Below, piece after piece: positions 55,401 to 64,000 of a DNA stretch of 64,000 nucleotides. The position numbers were made by a program, and so were the translations under genes. The stretch is taken from NCBI GenBank assembly GCA_022478985.1, contig JAKSZP010005583.1:1-64000 (forward strand). Direction: 5' to 3'. Each line of letters opens with the position of its first letter. Position 1 is the first letter of the stretch. The notes under the pieces were generated by a model. It ran no database searches. It was not told the DNA's origin and worked only from the letters and a program-made list of their open reading frames with translations. This DNA is from Massospora cicadina. Its lineage: Eukaryota; Entomophthoromycota; Entomophthoromycetes; Entomophthorales; Entomophthoraceae.

Positions 55401-57363
55401 ACATGGGCGGTAGAGGAGCGATCTACAGGGAATATGTCATTACACACCTTCCATATAACACATGGGCTAAATCGCCATGTGCAACAAGAGGAATGGCCGC
55501 TGGCTTTTTCCTATCTTTAGCTTAAAACAAGAATTTCTCCCATTTCAGCTGCAGAGGTGGTTCCCCAAATCTTATACCAGTATCCACTAAAATCTATTAC
55601 CTAAACTTCCCTGAAATGGAAGAAAGATTATAAGAAAGTAAAAATTACCTAGAACATTCATTACTAAATGCAATTAACACTGCCAAACTCAGGGTAGGAT
55701 CAGCCTCAGACAGGATAACGCCACAGGATGTGTTTTCATATTAAAAAAGGTAGTGGGTGATCTCATCTTCTTATGACTGATGGGACATACCCAGCAACAT
55801 TTTCTGCAACAGCATACATATTGCCATATTTATATTTAATGCTTTCTACCTCCTAAGTGTGGCCAATCATGGTGTGGGTCATCTGAGGATTATCAGGGGT
55901 GATATGGTATACTGATATGGCCTCAGAACATCCTTCCCATTAGATTGCAAAATGCTCACTTGTATATAAAAATATTCATTAAATATAGCATTTTGGGGAC
56001 TTAAAGGCACCATACCTAATGTGATATTTGTCTGCGCTTTGTTATCCAATACTAAAATGACAATACTCCCTTCTGTTGATGTTTCACATCTTTATGATAA
56101 ATGTAATTTGGAATGGGAATTTTAAATGATGTAAATTTTAAATAATAAAAACGTCAGGGCTCAACCCCTGCAAACACTCAGGTTTTCAAGATCAAAAGTG
56201 TGACACCAGAAGGTGCCATTTGTAATATAAGTTAAGCTGAATAAGAGCGTATTTATAAAAGGGACCTATGGTGATCCTTTGCAGCTAAATATCTGAAACA
56301 ATTTAATTATATATTAGCCTAATCCCTAGACAATTCTCATGTTATCCCATAAAGGAAGGTATAAGAGCAGCAAAAGCTGTTATTGTGAAAGGTATTTAGA
56401 CTTTCTGGGAGTGGTAATTATAGGGATGGTTACTAATGAAACCTTCATGGCCAAATATCTGGTACTTTAGTTCATCTAATGGTCCCTGGCTTATTCTGAC
56501 CATCACGCTCTCCCAAAGAGGAAGTTAAGGAAGCAAAAACATCACCAGGTGAAACAGGAAATTGGTGTTTCCAAGGCCAGTGATAATAGGAAGCATAATT
56601 GGTGAAACATACACAGAAAAAGCAACGGATCTTCTTTTCAATTGGGGCAGGGAATTCAAAAACACAAGAGCCAATTGCAGGATGGGAAGAGGCAAGCGGA
56701 GTCCACCACCCTCAAGTGTCCACTGATAATCTGAATACAGTTTTAATAATTATGCTTTGATAACGTCAGGACATAGTAAGCCTGGGACCCAAGCGGATAC
56801 ATATAAATAGGGGCCCAAAGGCACCCAAATTGACAAGGTGCAAATAATATACAGAAGATTTGGAAGGCAGGTAACCTAAGTTGCCCTTCTTTCAGGAGAC
56901 TCTCCAAACCTTCTTTTTCCTCCTCCACTCTCAACATAAAATTCAAACTTAAAATAACCAGGCAGGAGCTTGAGGTAAAAGCTGATGCAGCCACTCAGCG
57001 CAAGTAAAAGGTGAGTGAGGGCTGTTTTCATTATAATTAAGGCAATTGTTTTAAGAATTGGAAGCCTGAGAAACAGGGACTTAAACAGTAAAAAACCACA
57101 AAGTATTCTCTGAAAGGGTGGAAGTCACTCCATGAGCATAAAAAAGAGAAACGCTGAGCTGGCTCACCACCAAAAAGAATGCTAATACCATGGAAAAAGC
57201 ATCAGAGCCTCAGAGCACAGCCAACGTACTCTATAGCTACTAAGAGAAAATTCTAAACAAATATATTCTAATAAGCCAAATAGTTGGGATGTTCATCTAA
57301 TGTGAGGAGAGTGTCTATAACTCTCCTAAAAAGCCCATTTCTATAACAAAGGCGCATGCACCC
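55401..57363. other. Unassigned region right of Gypsy-2
   Basis: No clear gene. May hold the gag end and 5' LTR of Gypsy-2 on the minus strand. A TATAAATAGGGG motif sits at 56,804-56,815 on the plus strand. I could not find a primer-binding site or a paired LTR. Confidence 0.35.
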
Positions 57364-57626
57364 AGTCAGAATATTAACCAGATGGATTCCTCCCACAAAT
57401 ATTGAAATAAGGAACAATATTAGTTAGTACTGGTGGATTGATTAATTACTGTATTTTGATAGTAATTTAATAATAAATGTGCCAATTTGTGCTCCCTATT
57501 GGGCTGGGTTGAGCTATTTATAATAATAACGCTGAGTCTGGATTTATTAAAAAAATTCCCAATATCTAATTAGCTTATTTTGATCACCAATGATTCATGC
57601 TGAGGATTATTAGATATACTAAATAA

Positions 57627-59533
57627 ATATATTTTGTTTTCTTTCCACATAATCTCACTTTTGAGTAAATTTTATAAAAAAAGCTAAATTTTACAATCAT
57701 CATCTGGCCTCGTCCATTTTCCTGTTGATTTCCTCAGATCCACCGCCTGCTACTCCAGTTTGGGGTAGCAATGCTCCACTGCCTAGCATTTTCTGCCCTG
57801 TGGGCAGCTGCATTCGCAAGGTTTGAATAGCGCGCCAACCTCTACCAGCTGTTTTGTCCCTCCATAAAACTTAATGCTTCACCTTGCGTGCATCCACTCT
57901 TCTCACATCCATCCTCTCACCTTCCCTCATTCCACAATCCAATTTTGCCTAAGTGTTGACTACAGTCATCTATTCCCATATACTGAAAAAGCAATAATTA
58001 TGCTTGCCACTGCTGCATTTGCACCAGCTGGCTTTATCAATTTCTGCACATTTAAGGGCTATTTTGACATTGGCTTCCAGATGGAGGAGGATGCTGCAAC
58101 AGCGGAATCTACCCCCTTTTTTACAAACATACTCCCAAACTTACTACCCAAACTTGCCTCCTCCAGACAACACACTGGTAGTTTCCTTTGCGTCCCTCCC
58201 TTCCCACCTCCCATCCCAAGTTTTAATTGAACAATTGATGACAGGGCTTTTGGCTTATGGGACTCAGCTCAACTTCGTCTTTATTGTTCCCTCTGGTGCT
58301 GAGTGCCTTGCTTCCCCTCGCACCACTGCAACCATAATCCAACACAACCCTGCCATAGCCCAACAAATCCCCCATGCTCATATTGCAACGGTGCCGGAGC
58401 ATTTTTTGAGGCTCATGTAGATAGTGGTCACCATATTTGTCCCTCTGTTTTGGATTCAACCATTCCAAAAATCTTCCCCCAAGCCACTTCCTCTGGTGCA
58501 GCTTTTGAACCACATTCAGTGGATTCCAAATGGGGCGTTTGTTGCCCCCTCCTACTCAACACTCTCATTTGATGGGCCATAGTGGGAAATAGGCCCCCAC
58601 CAATACATCTGCACACATGAAAACACCCAAATTCAACCCCACTAATCAGAGTTAGTATTGGACCATCATTTATACCCAAGTAACACATTTGACTACTACC
58701 CACCCAAATTCTACATCCACTATTCTTATGAACCAGAATCCTTAGGACCTATTGGCTGAGGTTGACAAATCAGGTTATGTTATCACAAATAAGAAAATGG
58801 TGAACCTCTCGCCTTATGGATTACAAATGGGTCAAATCTTACAACTCTGATTTTAAAAAACCCTACCCCAAAATGCTTTTCTCTTAAACCCAACGCCATC
58901 CACTACCAAAGTGACCACCAGCTCGCCATAGCAGCAGTGGCCTCACCCAATTGCTTAGACCTCCACAAAGCAGTGGCCAAATCAGTGGCTCAATTTTATG
59001 AAGGGCTGACCACACTCTTCTTCCCCCCTGATTTCCCATAGCAGCACATACCAAAATCACCAAATTGTTTAGTGATGCCGAAGCTAATGTTATGCATGTA
59101 GCAAAACTAACATATTTTGACCCATTGGTCAAAATCATCTACCACAATATAACCAATGTGACCTAACTCCCCTGATGCCCACCTTCAAGCTTAACATTAT
59201 CTAGAGGAATTGGTTGAAGCTGTCTTCCAAGCTGATCTTGAAGAAGAGAACTCAATTTTCACCGCCATCCATCCCCACCATGCTGATGCCAAAACACCCT
59301 GGCTCTCCTATTTTGTCCGTTTCTACAACTATGATGATTCTATTTTGAAGAATATTCATATAGAAGAGCTGCATGACCCCCTCACCCTCTGCCATGGTGG
59401 GCTAGCGATATTCTGCTCCCCGCCTGGTTGAAGGTTTTGCTTTGTTTTTATTGTTCTGTTCATTTATCTATTTGGTTCTTTTGCTCATTGTGTATTGGTA
59501 ATAACCATCCCTGGTCAGCGTACCTCAAAGAAA
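57627..59533 (+). mobile_element. H9: full-length ORF1-only retroposon in TRIM-2 LTR
   Basis: 1.9 kb. Start TTTCCACATAATCTCACTTT (57,642 on), 3' end with a decayed tail A (CCATCCCTGGTCAGCGTA, 59,505-59,522). The equivalent position in the TRIM-2 3' LTR (about 62,165-62,200) is uninterrupted, which gives an empty site. Duplicated flanks TAGATATACTAAATAA and TTGATATTAAATAA are imperfect. Confidence 0.82.
57870..59430 (+). pseudogene. H9 protein
   Basis: DYSHLFPYTEKAIIMLATAA and APAGFINFCTFKGYFDIGF (57,957-58,075), then NTLVVSFASLPSHLPSQVLI and EQLMTGLLAYGTQLNFVFIV (58,173-58,290), the RRM-like core. The knuckle region (58,425-58,470) keeps HHICPS but lost most ligands. C-terminal blocks: a YHQSDHQLAIAAVASPNCLD-like stretch (58,911-58,965), LEELVEAVFQADLEEENSIF (59,202-59,262) and HHADAKTPWLSYFVRF (59,277-59,325). 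It then ends with CATGGTGGGCTAG, the family's 3' protein end. Three or more frameshifts. Confidence 0.78.
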
Positions 59534-59796
59534 TTGATATTAAATAATTATTAGTGATTCAACACTGGTGACTGAAGCTAAGGATGTTGCTATAATTATC
59601 AATCATGGCAGATTGAGGGTTTGAAGTTGAGGTGTTTAGGACCACTGATGACTTAATGCCAAACATGATCCGATCATATACTTTTTGGGATTATCCTTTG
59701 ACTTATTCTGAGGATAATCATATTGCTGCCAGAATGCTGAGGGTTCTGACATGAGAGTGGGCAATGGTGATTCTGAAACCTAGAGTTCTGAAGTAT

Positions 59797-60914
59797 CTGT
59801 AAGTATAGAGGAACGTCCCCTGTGAGTAGATCAGTCGCTATTCCCATTTCTAGGCAAAAAGGGGCTGAAAAGGGCGGGCGTACCCCTCATCACCAAGGGC
59901 AACCTCGCCCACATGGCAGACGATTGCTGGATAACAGCCTTCCCTCTTCAGATCCCTCTCCTGGTACCTTCACTCACCTCATCTAAACTTGTTAGCTGAA
60001 CTAAGGAAATCTGTGCCAAGATCGTTAATTATAGTCAATCAGTCCAAAACCAAAGGAAAATAAGCCTGATGAATGGAATTCAAATAGAAAAGAAGGGATG
60101 AATATTGGATCATCAGCAAGAATTGCTGACAATTTCAATTCGCCCAGCAGTGCAATTGTCAAAATTAACCCCCTCTCAAAATTATCGGGGATGATCCCTG
60201 ACATGCAGCTCCCATCTGGAAAATCAGGAGTTGCAGCTGATGCAGCACCTTTGACTAAAAAAATGGCTCAGCAACCAGGTATGGGCGGATTGGGAATCCT
60301 GAACCCATTCCCAACTAATTGGGACCACCCCTACATGGGGTGGCCTTGGTGGATTCCCGTTGCTTTTCAGGCCAGATGCTGTCATGCCAACCGCCAGAAA
60401 TGCGGTTGAGTCTCAGTTTGCGCATTTGAGGTCAAACTTACTTTGACTCAGCCTACCACCAAATCCTTCAATGTCAGTTCCCATTGAGCTTATCTGCCCC
60501 CATTTCCAGATATTTGCCAGTTAGGTCGAACTTGAGAGACCCAATCCTGGCTTGTTCCCTCATCAATTAAACACTATTTAATCAGTTGCATTGCACTGAT
60601 AAAATTGTTGGTTGCTTTTTCTTCCTTTATTTTCCATTAAAACCTTTCCCTAAATTTAGTTTTCTATGTTGAAAAGTAAAATTCCCTTTTCACCTGCACT
60701 CACACACTCCTAGGGGTTAAAGGCCATATTTGTCTGGTATTTCATTATGTGCCTGTACGAGATTCTGGCTCATAGTCAGTTAAAGGATAAAACCCTTTCT
60801 AGTTTCATATCCGTCATACCAACAGCAGTGCCTTTGGCATTCTGGTTTGCCATTTGGGTGCTCCAGCACCTAGGCTGGCAGGCTGGTCTAATTCTAACTT
60901 GCTGTCTGCATGAC
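59797..60914. mobile_element. 1.1-kb unclassified insertion in TRIM-2 5' LTR
   Basis: Breaks the LTR relative to the TRIM-2 3' LTR. Flanked by AGTAT on both sides (59,792-59,796 and 60,915-60,919); alternatively the ends are CTGT...ACAG with a TAT duplication. Contains a 103-codon frame (60,098-60,409) with no domain I recognise, rich in Pro, Gly and Trp near its end. No A-tail, LTR pair or tRNA head. Could be a solo LTR or a DNA-transposon derivative. Confidence 0.6.
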
Positions 60915-61029
60915 AGTATGAGTGACTAAAGGCTGAGAATATTTGATGATGTTTACATTATGAATTATATGTACCTAAATTGGCAACCAATGCCAAGGAT
61001 GAGTAAAACTATTATTTAATGTTTGAGAA

Positions 61030-61704
61030 GGACCAATTAAGATGGAATAAATACCATCAGAAGGCTTATGATTAAGTGAAATGCCATAGATGAATGTCAA
61101 TGGGTATTGATAGATAAGCAGCAGATTGCAGATAAACACCTAATATAAATAGTTGTAATTACATTTTATAAAGATCTCTCTTTCACTCAATGTATCTATT
61201 GTTAGTAGTAAAAGTGATTAGTTTGGTAAAAGTGGGACTGAAGATCCATAAGTTAGGTTCAGGGTGGTGCTCCTGGAGCGGCCAGCGCTGCCAACAATCA
61301 AACCTCATCTCTTCGAGAATCTCAATGGGAACTTGGCCAACTGGCCACCAACAATGAGGGTCTGATGGCCATCAGCCATGAGGGTGGTGTAGCTAGGGAG
61401 CTGGATTTCCCAAGCTTATGATTAACTTGCTGGTGCACGCCTGAGAAGGGCTGGCAAATGGTCATTAGGGAGAAGGAGTAAGGGGTTGGGTCGCCCAGGA
61501 AGGGAGTTGAGGACTACTGGAGCATTCCCAAATGTGGCCAATGGCGCTAAGGCGAACCTATTGGTCTTCTGGGTTGGTGGGTTTCCTGTGGACTTGTAGG
61601 GGTTTGGTACGCCTATGAAGGCAAATGCGAGCGCCAGAAGTCTTCATACTGTGCCCTGGCAAGCTAGCAGAGCCTTAATGCAGCAAATTGCAAAATTTGT
61701 GACA
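61030..61704 (+). repeat. 5' LTR of TRIM-2, right half
   Basis: TATA-like ATATAAATAG (61,143-61,152), then the family landmarks to GCAAAATTTGTGACA. Matches TRIM-1 across the LTR and into the interior. Confidence 0.82.
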
Positions 61705-61912
61705 TTGATGCTCACTACAGGGTGCTCCACTGGTTGATGCTCAAGTAGTTGAAGGTATGGTTAAGAGATGGTGAAAGCCACTGGTTGTTGTTTCTGGCAC
61801 CTCTTGGAGGTGGGGGTTGCCCTGGACCTCCCTCGCCATCTCACTGATGAAGTCTTAGCCCAAGAAATAGTTGTAATAATACTGGAGTAATACCATCTGG
61901 TTAATGGGGAAA
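61705..61912 (+). other. TRIM-2 interior with PBS and purine tract
   Basis: TTGATGCTCACTACAGGG (PBS, one change from Gypsy-1) to TACCATCTGGTTAATGGGGA. 208 bp, non-coding; shares GCTCAAGTAGTTGAAGGTAT-like and GGTGAAA..CCA.TGGTT blocks with TRIM-1. Confidence 0.8.
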
Positions 61913-64000
61913 TGTCTGAAAATTAACCAGATAGACTCCTCCCATAAATATCAAATTAAGGAATGATATTAGTTGGCACTGATGGATTGAATAATATTTT
62001 TCGTTTCAATAGTATTTTAATAATAGTATGCCCAATTTTTGCTCCCCATTGGGCTGGGTTGAGCTATTAGAATTATTCCACCAATTCTGGAACTATAGGG
62101 GATTTTCACAATAGCTAGTTGGATTATTTTGAACACCTGCAATTTATTCTGAGGATGAACAATTATATTAACTAATCAGTAGAACTTTAATATCAGTGAC
62201 TGAAGATGATGATGTTAAAATATTATAATGAATTATTTATGAAAGATTGATAGTTTAACGTTGAGGTGTTTGGGATTCCTGGCAACTAAATGCAAAGGAT
62301 GATCCAATCATATACTACTTGGGATTAGCTGGAGACTTATGCTATGGATAATCATATTGCTGGCAGAAAGATGAGGGTTCCAATTTTATAATGAGCAATG
62401 TTTATTCCATCGCTTGGGTTTTAATTTACCAGTGACTATAGGCTGAGGATATTTGACGATGTTTGTAATTTAAATTTATATATGACTGACCAGTGACTGA
62501 TGCCAAGGATGAGTCAAATTGATATTTAGTGTTTGAGAAGGACCATTTAAGAGGGAATGAGTGCCAGCAGAAGAAAAATGATTGAGTTGGTTGCCAGTGA
62601 GGAATATTGATGGGTTTTGATAGGTGGGTAGTGGGTTGCTATAAAACGCCTAAGTATAAATAGCTGTAGTTTCTCAATAATAGAGATCTCTTTTAAGCCC
62701 ATCTTTTATTAGTTATTTTTGAAAACTGATATATTGGTGAAGATGGGTTGGAGGTGAGCTATTTATGGTAAGTTGGGGCCTCCTCGCGGCACAACTTAAT
62801 AAACCCATTAAAACAAATGTAAGTAGCTAACAACAGAACCCAGAGAGGCACGTTGTTGGGTCCTGTAGTGGCCTTAAAGAGATGTGGGATGGTAGTGATG
62901 AATGTGCCGACCTGTTCTCATGGATGTCTACCACTTCTTAGGGGAGAATGTGGTCAGTAAGGGGTTATGAGTTGGGCATGGCGCCTGTTAAATGGCCTTC
63001 CTAGTGAGCTGGGGTTGCATGGGTATGGACCCCAGGCCAAGGGCGGGTAAATCCTGGTTTGTTGCACTTCAATGCACCTGCTTACAATAAAAGCCGCAGT
63101 TTGCTGAGTTGGCCTAAAGCTTTTCTAGCTGCTAGTACAGTTGGCATGAGCCAGCTGGTGGAAAAAGTGATAATACAAGAAAATTGCATTTGATCCAAAA
63201 AGGCTCTGAAGCTTTCTGGACAAAAAGGGACTAGAGAGCACAGTTCAACTAAAAAAGCAGGTGACAAAGTTTAGGGCTTCAGCTTCTCGACCTCAGGGGC
63301 CTTAAACCTGAGGTCATCAAGTCTTGTCCCCCACAAAGGGGATGAGAGGCATATTACCTGTCCTGGATGGTGCAGATGAGCTGCCCAGTACTTAAACAGG
63401 GCGGGCATATGTCAGTTTAGGGTTAGCGTGAGCTAATCCCAATTGCAGTTGGGCCCACATTTGGTGGTGCATAGGTTCACGCAGCCCAAGTGTGGTGGGG
63501 GCAATACTCCAGGCTTAATACAACGATAGTTGCCTTCACTAGGAGCCCTCGGGGCTTTTTAAAACTCAAAGATGGGACTGGAGATCCCCAGGGAAGGTGC
63601 GGGGTGATGCACCTGGAGTGGTTGATGCTACCAACTTCCATACATAGTCCTACAAGGAAGCAACAATTGGAACTTGGCTAACTGGCCTCTAACAATGAGG
63701 GACTGATGGATGTTAGCCATGAGGGTGGTGTAGCAAAGGAGCAAGCGACCCAAGTTGGAGGATGCACTTTACAATGCACACCTGATAAGGGCTGGCAAAT
63801 GGTCATGAGGGAGAAGGAGCAAGAGGTCAGGCCACCCAGGAGTGGGCTGAGGACCACCAGTGCAGTCTCAAAAAGTATTATTGGAATTAAGACAAAGTTG
63901 TTGGTCTTTTGGGTTCGTGGGTTGCCCGTGGACTTGTAGGGGGCTGGTACACATATGAAAAGAAACCGCAAGGGCCAGTAGTCTTCATACTATGTGGTCT
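61913..64000 (+). repeat. 3' LTR of TRIM-2, runs off the window
   Basis: Starts TGTCTGAAAATTAACCAGAT. TATA-like GTATAAATAG at 62,651-62,660. Interrupted at 62,754-63,568; the last 430 bases in the window match 50,005-50,420 and 51,780-52,190. Confidence 0.8.
62754..63568. mobile_element. 0.8-kb unclassified insertion in TRIM-2 3' LTR
   Basis: Flanks AAGATGGGTTGGAG (62,740-62,753) and AAGATGGGACTGGAG (63,569-63,583) look like a 14-15-bp duplication. No coding frame of note. Its plus-strand end has a GC hairpin AGCCCTCGGGGCT followed by TTTTT (63,544-63,561). Ends TGAG...CTCA could also be read as solo-LTR termini. Class unresolved. Confidence 0.5.

Larger units (their letters stand above)
57364..64000 (+). 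mobile_element. TRIM-2: second large-LTR, tiny-interior element
   Basis: 5' LTR 57,364-61,704 (about 1.3 kb without its two insertions), interior 61,705-61,912, 3' LTR from 61,913 beyond the window edge. Same family as TRIM-1. No protein encoded by the element itself. Target-site duplication not visible because the right end is outside the window. Confidence 0.82.

Noticed and set aside
60098..60409. 103-codon frame as a real gene
   Set aside because: No recognisable domain, no comparison copy, and it sits in an unclassified insertion. Kept only as an observation.
1..64000. Host genes, tRNA genes, rRNA genes or introns
   Set aside because: All recognisable coding belongs to retroelements. 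The two tRNA-like heads are within TSD-bounded SINEs and are followed by unrelated bodies and LINE tails.

Overview
This window is a nested pile of eukaryotic retrotransposons. I found no convincing host gene, tRNA, rRNA or CRISPR array. Nearly every reading frame belongs to a retroelement protein (Ty3/Gypsy gag, protease, reverse transcriptase and integrase; LINE ORF1, endonuclease and reverse transcriptase), and most are broken by frameshifts and stops. This suggests a silenced, repeat-rich part of a large eukaryotic genome. A filamentous or obligate-biotrophic fungus is plausible, but the sequence does not let me name the organism.

Layout. 1-5.5 kb: end of a Gypsy element (Gypsy-0), two ORF1-only retroposons (H1, H2) and a LINE fragment (LINE-D). 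5.5-12.5 kb: Gypsy-1 (+), inserted in LINE-D and itself carrying a solo LTR (F3) and a short ORF1-only fragment (H3). 12.5-17 kb: ORF1-only copies H4 and H5. 17.9-23.1 kb: LINE-A (+), full length with a perfect 19-bp target-site duplication (TSD). 23.1-24 kb: a 17-bp insertion, tRNA-derived SINE-1, ORF1-only fragment H6 and an LTR scrap. 24-33.6 kb: Gypsy-3 (-). 33.6-49.8 kb: a stack built on LINE-C (-). H7 (+) inserted into LINE-C; LINE-B (-) and H8 (-) then inserted into H7; a gag-only LTR element landed inside the TSD of H7. 49.8-52.3 kb: TRIM-1, an LTR element with 1.3-kb LTRs and a 0.18-kb interior, carrying SINE-2. 52.3-55.4 kb: Gypsy-2 pol remnants (-). 57.4-64 kb: TRIM-2, split by H9 and two unclassified insertions.

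How the parts work together. Two LINE lineages with different 3' tails (tail A in LINE-A, tail B in LINE-B) appear to supply the retrotransposition machinery. Each tail is also found on a tRNA-derived SINE (SINE-2 has tail A, SINE-1 has tail B) and on the H family. H elements are about 1.9 kb and encode only an ORF1-like protein: an RRM-like core, a CCHC zinc knuckle and an unfamiliar C-terminal domain. On the LTR side, Gypsy elements share a tRNA primer-binding site with the TRIMs, and a gag-only element carries a Gypsy-type gag without pol. The window thus shows a layered host-parasite economy of autonomous and non-autonomous retroelements, whose relative ages can be read from the nesting.
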